23,008 bases of DNA from Thermoplasmata archaeon (lineage in GTDB: Archaea > Thermoplasmatota > Thermoplasmata > Thermoplasmatales > Thermoplasmataceae). The position numbers and the translations under genes were made by a program. Below are positions 1 to 7,740 of this stretch, piece by piece (the stretch's first letter is position 1; each line of letters begins with the position of its first letter). The notes beneath the pieces were generated by a model. It made no database searches. It saw only the letters and a list, made by a program, of their open reading frames with translations, and was not told the origin of the DNA. Location: positions 1-23,008 of the forward strand of contig JAKAAK010000017.1 in assembly GCA_021797025.1 (NCBI GenBank). Direction: 5' to 3'.

Positions 1-52
1 CACTATCAAATGTAAATTGAGACTATTCTGAATTTACCAGTGTAACTATGTA

Positions 53-125
53 GCCGTGATAGCTCAGTTGGGAGAGCGCCAGACTGAAGATCTGGAGGTC
101 GCTGGTTCAATCCCGGCTCACGGCA
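53..125 (+). tRNA. tRNA-Phe (GAA)
   Basis: A complete cloverleaf can be folded by hand. The acceptor stem is GCCGTGA (53-59) paired with TCACGGC (118-124), followed by discriminator A125. The D arm is GCTC/GAGC, the anticodon stem is CCAGA/TCTGG with loop CTGAAGA, and the T arm is GCTGG/CCGGC around the loop TTCAATC. The anticodon GAA at 86-88 reads Phe codons. There is no intron, and CCA is not encoded. tRNA genes are common integration targets, but I found no second copy of its 3' end in this window. Confidence 0.97.
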
Positions 126-645
126 TACTACTAAAGGTTCAATGTGTTAACCTGTAAGGCATTGAAAATTTCTATTGACTTATATACTTCTGATCCTGTT
201 TTTATAATATAAAAATAATATTATTTAATTAATATATTATATTTTAATTGATATATAAAGAAAGATATTAATGAATATATGATTATTATACACGGAAGTC
301 AGAAATCATGAAAAACCTTATCTGGCCTCAGCTATATGAAGATATAGCTGTGAGAATCGGAGGCGGTTGTTATGCAAGTTGACCCTTGAGGCCGTTAATA
401 AGAATAGCTGACCTTCTACTCTATTTCTTACCTTATTAATATCTAATAAGGTGAATAGGAGTTGCATAATTAATATTCCTCGATTAATTTACTATATACA
501 CCATGGATTTACAATGACGTTGAATTTCTGGAAAAATGAATTATGCAACCGACTAAACTAAAGCGAAATTTCTTAATATTGGAAACTGGCAAGTAACTAT
601 AAATTGTACCTTTGTTCTTAACAACATGTTTAAGTAAAGTTTAAT
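126..645. other. Non-coding region with strong hairpins
   Basis: I see no convincing gene here. Bases 180-290 are very AT-rich. Bases 320-465 hold a set of foldable elements: a perfect 9-bp stem 329-337/342-350 with a GAAG loop, a GGCCT/AGGCC pairing (324-328 with 389-393) that would enclose it, and a second long hairpin with a perfect 9-bp core 430-438/444-452, extended by ACTCTATT (418-425) pairing with 454-462 around one bulge. The octamer TTATGCAA occurs at 370-377, inverted at 462-469, and again at 541-548. The last two belong to an 11-bp inverted repeat (461-471/539-549). This could be a structured RNA, a long leader or the remnant of a mobile element. No conserved motif of RNase P RNA or SRP RNA was recognised. 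Confidence 0.5.
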
Positions 646-666
646 TGATATATGACTCATATGTCA
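646..666. promoter_or_regulatory. Probable TetR operator over MFS start
   Basis: This is a 21-bp near-perfect palindrome with left arm TGATATATGA, central C656 and right arm TCATATGTCA, one mismatched pair in ten. The same sequence, differing only in the central base, covers the start of the SDR gene at 6761-6781. It lies downstream of a TATA-like stretch (TTTAAGTAAA, around 630-639) and would overlap the transcription start and the two candidate start codons (652, 661). Length and symmetry fit a TetR-family operator, and a TetR gene lies in the same cluster. Binding is inferred. Confidence 0.65.
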
Positions 667-2067
667 GCTAATGATTTAAATAATCTACCTGAAAAAATGG
701 CCAATTTGCAGGCTCGAATAGATAGACTTCCTATTAGACCCTACCCAAGGAGTTGGCTTGCAATTTTAGGAGTTGGTTATTTTTTCGCTTTTTATGATAT
801 ATTATCGTTAAGTTATGCCCTTGTTTCTCCAATGGTGGCACAGCTCAAACTAACCGAATTGCTTATTAGTGTCAGCGTATCAATAACATTATTTGGATAT
901 ATAGTTGGAACATACATAGTATCAACTATAAGCGATTATACAGGTAGACGATTGGGGCTTGTTTCAAATGCAATTTTTATTGCAGTAGGTACGCTTATTT
1001 CAGCGCTGTCTTTCAATGCTTTAGAGTTAATCCTCGGCAGATTTATAACTGGTATGGGTATAGGTGCTGAAATATCAATAATAAATACATATATTTCAGA
1101 AATAACTCCTGCTGCTATAAGGGGTAAAATGACTCAATGGACATATTTTTCAGGAGCCCTTGGATTTGCACTGACACCTTTTATAGCTCTGGCTTTGATA
1201 CCAATAAATCTAAATGGATGGCGTTATCTTTTTGCCATACCAGTAATAGTAGCTATAGTAATAATATTTCTTAGATTTATAATGCCTGAATCTCCTAGAT
1301 GGCTGGTTCTGAAAGGAAAATCTGAACAGGCAGAACAAATAGTTGTGAATATGGAATCATTTGTGCAGAAAAAAATAAAAACACTTCCAAATATACCACA
1401 TTATAAGCCAGAAGGTAAAGATTCTAGATTTCCTACTAGGGAGATATTTACCAAAAAATATGGTTCAAGACTTGCAATAGTTGCTACATTCTGGTTTTTA
1501 GACTATACTCTTGCATATGGATTTCTTGGATTTGCCCCTCTGATATTTGAAACTTCTGGATTTGTTTTCTTTTCAACAGTTGCCTATATTGGATTGGGGA
1601 GCACAGGTTATATTGTTGGGGCTCTCGCCATGACTTTTATAGCTGATAAATGGGAAAGAAAATATTTAGTTATAAGTGCTCTCATTCCGGCAATAATTTC
1701 GGTATTTGTACTTGCGTTATCGTTGACTATTCATTCTCTTGATCTTTTAACCATTGGCATATTTATGGCATCATTTGCAACAGCATTTGCAGTTCCAGCA
1801 TATGCATATACTGCGGAAATATACCCCACGGAAGCCAGAGCAACAGGTTTCGCCCTATCTGATGGAATAGGGCATCTAGGGGGCGTTATTGTTCCATATA
1901 TTTTCTCGGCTATGGTGGTTCTAACTGTAAGTAATGTTGTGGCAACAGGATCGAGGTTTTTCATACTGCTTGGTATATTAGAAATAGTTGCAGCAATAAT
2001 TCTTCTGTTTGGACCAAGAACAACAAAACGCAGATTAGAGGATGTTTCCCCAGATAAAGTGGTTTAA
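652..2067 (+). CDS. MFS transporter (sugar/organic acid porter type)
   Basis: This is a twelve-helix major facilitator protein of the inner membrane, probably a proton-coupled carrier for a sugar or an organic or aromatic acid. Family signatures are visible. The loop between helices 2 and 3 has DYTGRR (residues 95-100), PESPRWL (212-218) precedes the long central loop, DKWERK is at 332-337, and AEIYPTEARATG (388-399) is typical of sugar-porter and aromatic-acid porter families. The length of 471 residues is normal. ATG at 652 gives the longest form. ATG at 661 is an equally good start, because a TATA-like element about 26 bases before it would give a leaderless message. The stop overlaps the next gene (TAATG), so this is the first gene of an operon with the hydrolase, ligase and KAS III-like genes. 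Substrate and direction of transport cannot be read from sequence. Confidence 0.9.
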   Translation: MTHMSANDLNNLPEKMANLQARIDRLPIRPYPRSWLAILGVGYFFAFYDILSLSYALVSPMVAQLKLTELLISVSVSITLFGYIVGTYIVSTISDYTGRRLGLVSNAIFIAVGTLISALSFNALELILGRFITGMGIGAEISIINTYISEITPAAIRGKMTQWTYFSGALGFALTPFIALALIPINLNGWRYLFAIPVIVAIVIIFLRFIMPESPRWLVLKGKSEQAEQIVVNMESFVQKKIKTLPNIPHYKPEGKDSRFPTREIFTKKYGSRLAIVATFWFLDYTLAYGFLGFAPLIFETSGFVFFSTVAYIGLGSTGYIVGALAMTFIADKWERKYLVISALIPAIISVFVLALSLTIHSLDLLTIGIFMASFATAFAVPAYAYTAEIYPTEARATGFALSDGIGHLGGVIVPYIFSAMVVLTVSNVVATGSRFFILLGILEIVAAIILLFGPRTTKRRLEDVSPDKVV

Positions 2068-2886
2068 TGATAGCATATATAAACGGAATTAATATATACT
2101 ATGAAGTATCCGGTGTGGGAGCCCCTATTATAATGATAGAGGGACTTGGGTATTCTACATGGATGTGGGAATATCAAAAAAAATTATCTTCTAAAATTAA
2201 GGTTATCTTATATGATAATCGTGGGGTTGGACAGTCAGACAAGCCTATAGAGCCTTATACCATGGATAATTTTACAGATGATTTGAAACATCTTACAGAA
2301 TTTCTTGGTTTTGATAAATTTTTTTTGCTTGGTGTTTCTATGGGCGGAATGATAGCTCAGGCATTTACATTGAGATTCCCAGACAAAGTATTAGGCCTAG
2401 TACTAACATCCACAAATTTTGGAGTAAAATCAATAATGCCTGATAAAGAGATACTTGATGTCTTATCTTCGATACCGAATGCTGCATCTTTAGAGGAAAG
2501 AATGAAACCTGCTTTTTTCAAAATACACTCTAGACAATAATATTGGACTTTTTAATGAGATTTTGAATTTGAGAAAAACTAAAAGCCAAAATGTAATGCA
2601 GATGCAACAACTATCAGCAGTCTCTAGTTTTGATTCCTATGCTAAACTAAAGACAGTAAATAACCCAACGCTTATAATAGCTGGGCTTGATGATATAATA
2701 GTACCGCCAAAAAACTCCGAAATACTTCACCAGTTAATTAGGAATAGCCGATTGATCATGTTTAGAAATTCAGGGCATCTCCTTAATATCGAAAAATACA
2801 GGTCTTACAATAAGGAAATTATTAAATTTATAAAATTAGTGGATATGGGGCTTTTTAAACGTGTCGAGCAAACCGAGGTGATATAA
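2067..2886 (+). pseudogene. Alpha/beta hydrolase, frameshifted
   Basis: This is an alpha/beta-fold hydrolase of the enol-lactonase/esterase type, split into two frames. The first part (2067-2540, 157 residues) has the HG-like loop region EGLGYS, DNRGVGQSDKP and the nucleophile elbow GVSMGG with Ser91. The second part supplies the Asp (AGLDD) and His (NSGHLLN) of the triad. The frames join exactly if the T run at 2513-2518 had five Ts instead of six: the reading becomes ...PAFSKYTLDNN then IGLFNEILNLRK, the expected continuation. So a single-base insertion in a homopolymer broke the gene, or it is a sequencing error or, less likely, slippage at the run. The gene overlaps the MFS stop and ends two bases before the ligase start. 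Likely role: hydrolysis of an ester, lactone or thioester intermediate of the cluster's pathway. Confidence 0.85.
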
Positions 2887-2888
2887 TA

Positions 2889-4304
2889 ATGCTTGAAAAT
2901 TTATTGTATAAAAGATCCAGAATAAATGATGGTATAGCACTTAAATATAAAGATCGTGAAATTACATATTCCCAGCTTGATGTTTTAAGTTCAGGAATAT
3001 CAAGAAAATTGAAGAATTTATTGAAACGGGGTGATTACATTATAACCTTTATAAATAATCCCATCGATTATTGTGTGTTTTTTTTTGGATGTTTGAAATC
3101 AGAGACGGTGATGATTCCTCTAAATCCCCAGATAGAAAGAGAAACATACAGCAATATAAAAAACGTAACCAGATGTAAATTAGTTATAGACGATTTTAAT
3201 GACTATGGAATTACATTTAACAATTTTTCAGGGAATCTAGATATGCATTTAAACGAAATGGAATCAAATATTCATAACCCTTATAATTTAGATCGACAGG
3301 TACTCATACTTTTAACTGGTGGAACTACGGGGACACCAAAAGGGGCAATAATCCCTGAACGCTCAATTTTATGGAACTCATTCAATACAATACTTTCATG
3401 GAAAATTTCTGCAGGTTCCACTTCTTTAGTTTCATTACCACTTTATCACACAGGTGGATGGAATATACTTTTAATCCCAACCCTCGTGGCCGGTGGTAAA
3501 TGTATATTTTCAGGCTATCCTTTTAATGAAGATGAAATAATAGAATGTATTAAGGAAGAGAAACCAACAATATATATGGGTGTTCCAACAATGCTGGAGA
3601 AAATTTCTCTGTCTAAAAATTTTGAAATGCTCGATTTAAGAAATATTACTATAGTATCTGGTGGAGGAATGCTTAAATCTAAAACTGCGGAAAAATTTAG
3701 GGGAAAGGGAGCATGTATATTTCAGGGGTATGGTCTTACAGAGGCGGGGCCAAATAATTTTTATATAGACCCATTAAAATTTATAGAAAAACCCAGATCA
3801 GTTGGAACCCCCTGTTTGTTTGTTGATGCGAAACTCGGAGATGACAATGAGCTTCTTTTAAGGGGTCCACACATCTTCAATGGATACCTTTGGGGAAACG
3901 ATGAATCACCAATAGACAATAATGGATTCCTGAAAACAGGCGATATTTTTACTAGGGACGATGATGGATATTATTATTTTTCTGGTAGGAAAAAAGAAGT
4001 AATAAAATCAGGTGGAGAAAATATTTACATTTCCGAAGTTGAAAATGCATTACTTTCACTGGGATACATCAGTGATACAAGTATCATTGGAGTCCCAGAT
4101 GATTTCTGGGGGGAAATAGAGATAGCATTTGTAGTAATATCAAAATCGGTAACTGTGGATACTGTTAAAAAGGACCTACTTAAATTACTAGCCCCCTATA
4201 AAATTCCTAAGAAAATAATTTTTATGGAAAAAATTCCGCGTTCACAGCTGGGAAAGCCCTTAAAAAAAGAGATGGTGAAAGAATATGAAAAAAGTTTACA
4301 TTAA
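2889..4304 (+). CDS. Acyl-CoA synthetase / AMP-dependent ligase
   Basis: This ANL-superfamily adenylating enzyme activates a carboxylic acid with ATP and probably transfers it to CoA. All core motifs are present in order: the phosphate-binding loop TGGTTGTPKG (143-152), YGLTE (281-285), TGD (350-352), the hinge region SGRKKEVIKSGGENIY with the following EVE, and the catalytic lysine K456 in LGKPLKK near the C-terminus. At 471 residues it is slightly shorter than typical (about 500-550), mainly in the N-terminal domain. It begins two bases after the hydrolase and overlaps the KAS III-like gene by 20 bases, indicating translational coupling. The acid is unknown. The partner genes suggest a fatty or aromatic acyl group fed to the condensing enzyme. 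Confidence 0.92.
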   Translation: MLENLLYKRSRINDGIALKYKDREITYSQLDVLSSGISRKLKNLLKRGDYIITFINNPIDYCVFFFGCLKSETVMIPLNPQIERETYSNIKNVTRCKLVIDDFNDYGITFNNFSGNLDMHLNEMESNIHNPYNLDRQVLILLTGGTTGTPKGAIIPERSILWNSFNTILSWKISAGSTSLVSLPLYHTGGWNILLIPTLVAGGKCIFSGYPFNEDEIIECIKEEKPTIYMGVPTMLEKISLSKNFEMLDLRNITIVSGGGMLKSKTAEKFRGKGACIFQGYGLTEAGPNNFYIDPLKFIEKPRSVGTPCLFVDAKLGDDNELLLRGPHIFNGYLWGNDESPIDNNGFLKTGDIFTRDDDGYYYFSGRKKEVIKSGGENIYISEVENALLSLGYISDTSIIGVPDDFWGEIEIAFVVISKSVTVDTVKKDLLKLLAPYKIPKKIIFMEKIPRSQLGKPLKKEMVKEYEKSLH

Positions 4305-5271
4305 ATCGTATAACGTGTATATACCGAATAGTCGAATCACATCGAAAGAGATATCATATATTTCAAACATCCCAGAGGAGGTAATAATTAACAAGTTTGG
4401 GATTATGAGCAAGCCCATTGAGATGAAGAAAAAAGTTTCAGAAATGTGTATAGAAACTCTTAAAAATATTGCAGCATCAGAAAATATAAAGGAATCGGTA
4501 TCGACTTTAATATATGCAGGTTCAGATTTTAAGGATAATTACATATGGACAATTGCACCCTTCCTATCAAATTCTATCGGGCTGAAAGATGTACTAGCAT
4601 TCGATATTTCGTCGCAATGTGTCGGCAGTCTTGTTGCAGTAGATTCAGCAAAATTGATAACATCACATACAGATGATAGGATGGCATTGGTTTCAGTGGG
4701 AACAAAGCAAAGTTATATAATAAATTATAAAGACCCAGAAAGCTCGTTTATGTATGATTTTTCTGACGGAGCAGTATCTATATTAATCGGGACTGGAGGT
4801 GGTAAGTATGAAATTCTTGAGAGTAGCTTTATTACGGATGGAAGTTTCAGCGAAGTTGTTTATTCACCATTTGGCGATAACTTTAAAGAGAATAAAAATG
4901 AATGGTCATACAAATTAAGAACTAGTAAAAATGCAAAGTGGAGAGAAAAGATGGGCAAAAATTCTAAAAACAATTTTCTTAAAGTAATAAACTCGGCCCT
5001 GGAAAAAAGTGGTTTGACTAAAAATAACATAGACTACCTTGCGTTTCTTCATACTAAACCATCCTTCTTTAATGCGATGATGGATGAATTAGAGCTAGCA
5101 AAAGATAAAAGTATATACCTTGAAAATTATGGTCATATGCAGGGGGTTGATCCATTTCTCTCATTAAAGTTAGCTGAGGAGTCAGGCAAAATACATAAGA
5201 ATGCTATAATTGTTTTGGTATCCGCAGGAACAGGTTGGACATGGGGTGCAACAGTCATCAAAGCTACTTAA
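4285..5271 (+). CDS. Beta-ketoacyl synthase III-like (FabH-type thiolase fold)
   Basis: The 328-residue thiolase-fold protein resembles KAS III/FabH and HMG-CoA synthase-like condensing enzymes. The nucleophile Cys112 lies in DISSQCVGSL, the general His256 in LAFLHTKPS, and the C-terminal signature ends in SAGTGWTWGATV. The third active-site position, Asn in the GN of classical FabH, is His284 here (NYGHMQGVDP). This suggests a divergent KAS III subgroup, or an acyltransferase using a Cys-His pair. The family makes carbon-carbon bonds by Claisen condensation of acyl-CoA or acyl-ACP units. Coupling to an acyl-CoA ligase upstream and a 3-oxoacyl reductase-like SDR nearby supports a condense-and-reduce pathway. 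Archaea generally lack bacterial type II fatty acid synthesis, so the role is probably specialised. The exact substrate is unknown. Confidence 0.82.
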   Translation: MKKVYIKSYNVYIPNSRITSKEISYISNIPEEVIINKFGIMSKPIEMKKKVSEMCIETLKNIAASENIKESVSTLIYAGSDFKDNYIWTIAPFLSNSIGLKDVLAFDISSQCVGSLVAVDSAKLITSHTDDRMALVSVGTKQSYIINYKDPESSFMYDFSDGAVSILIGTGGGKYEILESSFITDGSFSEVVYSPFGDNFKENKNEWSYKLRTSKNAKWREKMGKNSKNNFLKVINSALEKSGLTKNNIDYLAFLHTKPSFFNAMMDELELAKDKSIYLENYGHMQGVDPFLSLKLAEESGKIHKNAIIVLVSAGTGWTWGATVIKAT

Positions 5272-5370
5272 TAATATTATTTTATATATTTTAAAATTAA
5301 ACCATACATTATCAGCTAATGCAACGATTAATTATAAATAATATACCTAAATATGGGAAAAAAGATATAT

Positions 5371-5388
5371 GTATTAAAATTTTAATAC
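5371..5388. promoter_or_regulatory. TetR gene promoter palindrome
   Basis: This is a perfect 18-bp palindrome, GTATTAAAA followed by TTTTAATAC. Its right half contains a TATA-like box (TTTTAATA, 5380-5387) about 26 bases before the ATG at 5412, so the regulator is probably transcribed without a leader from here. The palindrome may be a second operator or merely a symmetric TATA element. It does not match the 21-bp operator at 646 and 6761. Confidence 0.5.
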
Positions 5389-5411
5389 TATATGAATATC
5401 AACAACACATA

Positions 5412-6002
5412 ATGAAAATTTACCCAAAATCACAAAATGGAAAGGATAAAATTGCAAAACTTATCGATGCATCAATAAAAATAATTGCAGATAAAGGGTT
5501 TTCAGGAACAAGTATAGGTGATATAACAAGGGAAGCTGGAGTTTCATATGGTTTATTTTATGTATACTTCAAAAATAAAAATGATCTGCTGGACGAACTT
5601 ATCAAAAAATTTAATCATGAGCTCCGTATATATCTAAAAACTCAAACTGAACATATTAATAATAGAATTGATATGGAAAAAAAAGGCTTTGAAGCATTTT
5701 TTACATGGGTAAATCACAACTCTCTCTTTTTTAAGATCTTAATGGAAGCACAGGTCCATAGGCCAAAAATTTACGAGTGGCATTATAATACACTTGCTAT
5801 GAAATATTCAATGGGACTCGAGAAAGCAATGCAGGAGAAACAAATTGTTACAATTGATCCAGAAATTTTGAGTTATAGCTTTATGGGGATGTGTGATTTT
5901 ATTGCAAGAAAATATATTTTATGGGATAACAGAGAAATTGATAAATATCAAATGTCACAAATTAATAAAATTCTTGAACTTATCCTAAATCCTACCCTGT
6001 AA
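5412..6002 (+). CDS. TetR/AcrR family transcriptional regulator
   Basis: This is a one-component repressor. The N-terminal domain has the classical TetR helix-turn-helix (ADKGFSGTSIGDITREAGVS followed by GLFYVYFKNKNDLL, roughly residues 24-58). The C-terminal part is a helical ligand and dimerisation domain containing FFTWVNHNSLFFKILMEAQ, as in regulators of fatty-acid or drug response. I use ATG 5412 (196 residues) because a TATA-like box lies about 26 bases upstream and homology begins just after it. The frame stays open upstream to an ATG at 5319, but that extension looks non-homologous. It probably controls the flanking operon and the SDR gene through their shared palindrome, with an acyl-CoA or related compound as inducer (inference). 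It converges with the SDR gene across 20 bases. Confidence 0.9.
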   Translation: MKIYPKSQNGKDKIAKLIDASIKIIADKGFSGTSIGDITREAGVSYGLFYVYFKNKNDLLDELIKKFNHELRIYLKTQTEHINNRIDMEKKGFEAFFTWVNHNSLFFKILMEAQVHRPKIYEWHYNTLAMKYSMGLEKAMQEKQIVTIDPEILSYSFMGMCDFIARKYILWDNREIDKYQMSQINKILELILNPTL

Positions 6003-6022
6003 AAATCATCTAAATAATTTGT

Positions 6023-6775
6023 TTAAAAGAAAAATCCCCCGTTTATATTTATTACTTCTCCTGTTATGTAAGCTGCTTTATCTGAAGCCAGAAATGAAAC
6101 AAGGTAAGCAACTTCTTCTGGTCTTCCAACGCGACGTTCTGGTATACGTTTGATAAAATCTTGCATTATACTTTCAGGAATTGTTTTTATCATTTCAGTG
6201 TCAATGATTCCTGGACTTACAGCATTTGATGTAATTCCAAACTTTCCAAGCTCCATGGCAAGTGTTTTAGTGAATCCTACTAAGCCGGCCTTCGATGCTG
6301 AGTAATTCGCCTGTCCTTTATTACCGAATCTGCTTATGGAAGATATATTTATTATCCTACCACATTTATTATCTATCATTCCTTGAATCACCTCCTTTGT
6401 AAAATTGAATGCCCCATTTAAATTTACATTTAAAACGGATACCCACTGCTCATATGACATTTTTGAAAATAAAGAATCTTTTGTAATACCTGCATTGTTA
6501 ATCAGTACATCTATATGGTTTCTACCAGTGATATTTAGCATTTTATCTATAAAAACATGAATTGAATTAGGATCAGTTACATCTACTGACTCACCATATA
6601 CGTTTCCTGATGTTGCTCTTGATATTTCTTTAGCGTTTTGCATTACACTATCTTTTAAATCCCCAAGTCCAACTATATATCCTTCTTCTGCGAGAGTAGT
6701 TGCTATAGATGTCCCAATTCCGCCGTTCCCGCCAGTTATTATAGCTAATTTATAATTATTTGACATATGATTCAT
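6023..6775 (-). CDS. SDR family 3-oxoacyl reductase (FabG-like)
   Basis: This classical short-chain dehydrogenase/reductase has 250 residues. The cofactor loop TGGNGGIG is at 14-21, NNAG at 93-96, the catalytic Ser in NISSIS (around 145), and YSASK supplies Tyr158 and Lys162. The C-terminus has the usual VSPGIIDTEM and ITGEVININGG. It is closest in appearance to FabG or acetoacetyl-CoA reductase. An acidic residue at the end of the second strand (GDLKD, Asp39) hints at NAD(H) rather than NADP(H) use. The start is either ATG 6775 or ATG 6766. A TATA-like TTTAATA stretch around 6788-6798 favours the second, leaderless start. Both starts lie in the 21-bp palindrome shared with the MFS gene. It would reduce the 3-oxo product of the KAS III-like enzyme. 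Confidence 0.9.
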   Translation of the reverse strand: MNHMSNNYKLAIITGGNGGIGTSIATTLAEEGYIVGLGDLKDSVMQNAKEISRATSGNVYGESVDVTDPNSIHVFIDKMLNITGRNHIDVLINNAGITKDSLFSKMSYEQWVSVLNVNLNGAFNFTKEVIQGMIDNKCGRIINISSISRFGNKGQANYSASKAGLVGFTKTLAMELGKFGITSNAVSPGIIDTEMIKTIPESIMQDFIKRIPERRVGRPEEVAYLVSFLASDKAAYITGEVININGGFFF

Positions 6776-6781
6776 ATATCA
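6761..6781. promoter_or_regulatory. Probable TetR operator over SDR start
   Basis: This is the second copy of the 21-bp palindrome seen at 646-666. On the minus strand it has arms TGATATATGA and TCATATGTCA around a central A, identical to the first copy except for that centre. It lies between the TATA-like element (6788-6798) and the SDR start codons, where a bound repressor would block transcription initiation. The same position relative to two different genes argues against chance. Confidence 0.65.
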
Positions 6782-7047
6782 TATATATATTAAATAAACT
6801 TTTTGATCTGGCGATCGTATGTAATATTTTATGTAAATATAAGCCCTCTGTTAATAATGAAATGACCATTAAATAATAGTTGAAAATATTTTTTCTATAT
6901 CCAACATTTAATAAAATATCAAATGTCGCAATATCGAGTTTTATTAAAAAAGGATTAATGTCGAATAATATTAACTAAAGAAAATATTATAAGATGTCCG
7001 AATGATATGTCCTACTGATCATGTATTTAATAGATACGGCAGTTTTT

Positions 7048-7419
7048 CTAGATAAAATGAAAAGTAAGTACATAGATCATTAAGATTCTCATCCTATTGC
7101 CTATATTCAGAATATTATATAGGTCATATACAACATTCCCAGAAAATCGAACCGACGATATGGTAATGATTGCAATCCACGATTTACTATCATTCCAATA
7201 ACTTTCCATGAGGTCCTTTTTATTTGACATGCATGAAATAAACAGGAATATAGAGTTGCTGTATACAATATAATCTATTGCAGCCATTGATACTTGATGA
7301 TACACACACAAGCATTCTACTGCTATTATTGAAAATACCTGAGAAACTATAAGAACCATGAAATAGAATAGTAGAAAACTATAAAGGACTGGTATAAGAA
7401 AAGAAGTACTATATTTCAA
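7048..7419 (-). CDS. Doubtful hydrophobic ORF
   Basis: This is an open frame of 123 codons with several hydrophobic stretches (LIPVLYSFLLFYFMVLIVSQ near the N-terminus, another around FLFISCM, and one at the C-terminus), so a small membrane protein is possible. The start would be TTG at 7419, 14 bases after the stop of the zinc-ribbon gene on the same strand, with no clear ribosome binding site. No family is recognised, and AT-rich sequence easily gives such frames. The stretch 6782-7047 next to it holds only an ACATTT/AAATGT inverted repeat (about 6903-6926) and no gene that I can see. Confidence 0.25.
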   Translation of the reverse strand: MKYSTSFLIPVLYSFLLFYFMVLIVSQVFSIIAVECLCVYHQVSMAAIDYIVYSNSIFLFISCMSNKKDLMESYWNDSKSWIAIITISSVRFSGNVVYDLYNILNIGNRMRILMIYVLTFHFI

Positions 7420-7433
7420 TAGGTGTTAGTAGT

Positions 7434-7604
7434 TCAATTCCTTCTTGGATGGGCTGGTGATCTTACTTCAAACCCAATTTTACAAAATGGACACCAGAAT
7501 TCAGTGATTTCATGTGAAATATCATTAGGATCAGTCGGACCATTATCTCTCTTTGATATAATCAATTCGTTTCCACACTTGACGCAACCGTATTTATCTT
7601 CCAT
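7434..7604 (-). CDS. Small zinc-ribbon protein
   Basis: A 56-residue reading frame begins MEDKYGCVKCGNELI and contains two knuckles, CVKC (residues 7-10) and CPFC (38-41). That is the four-cysteine arrangement of a rubredoxin-like or zinc-ribbon protein, and nothing else is in the chain. A TATA box (TTTATTATA on the minus strand, 7624-7632) lies about 25 bases before the ATG, so the gene is probably leaderless and real despite its size. The function is unknown. Similar tiny ribbons in archaea often bind nucleic acid or partner proteins (family knowledge, not proof here). Confidence 0.72.
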   Translation of the reverse strand: MEDKYGCVKCGNELIISKRDNGPTDPNDISHEITEFWCPFCKIGFEVRSPAHPRRN

Positions 7605-7623
7605 GTAAAAGTATTGAACCTGA

Positions 7624-7632
7624 TATAATAAA
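7624..7632 (-). promoter_or_regulatory. TATA box of zinc-ribbon gene
   Basis: TTTATTATA on the minus strand, centred about 24 bases upstream of the ATG at 7604. This matches the spacing of leaderless archaeal promoters. Confidence 0.5.
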
Positions 7633-7740
7633 CCTTTGCTACCTAAAGATGCAGATAATCATCAGCAATAAAATGCTCAATTTGATCATAAGTTTTCTCT
7701 TTGCATGTCAAGGTGGCCTAAGAACCTTGTACCGCAAGAG

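Noticed and set aside
320..560. RNase P RNA or SRP RNA
   Set aside because: The hairpins are strong, but none of the conserved motifs of those RNAs is present and the GC content of the stems is low.
2500..2570. Programmed frameshifting in the hydrolase
   Set aside because: A T6 run is mildly slippery, but there is no downstream structure I can see and such hydrolases are not known to need it; an indel is simpler.
5319..5411. N-terminal extension of the TetR protein from ATG 5319
   Set aside because: The 31 extra residues do not look like part of the family, and a TATA-like box stands at leaderless distance from ATG 5412.
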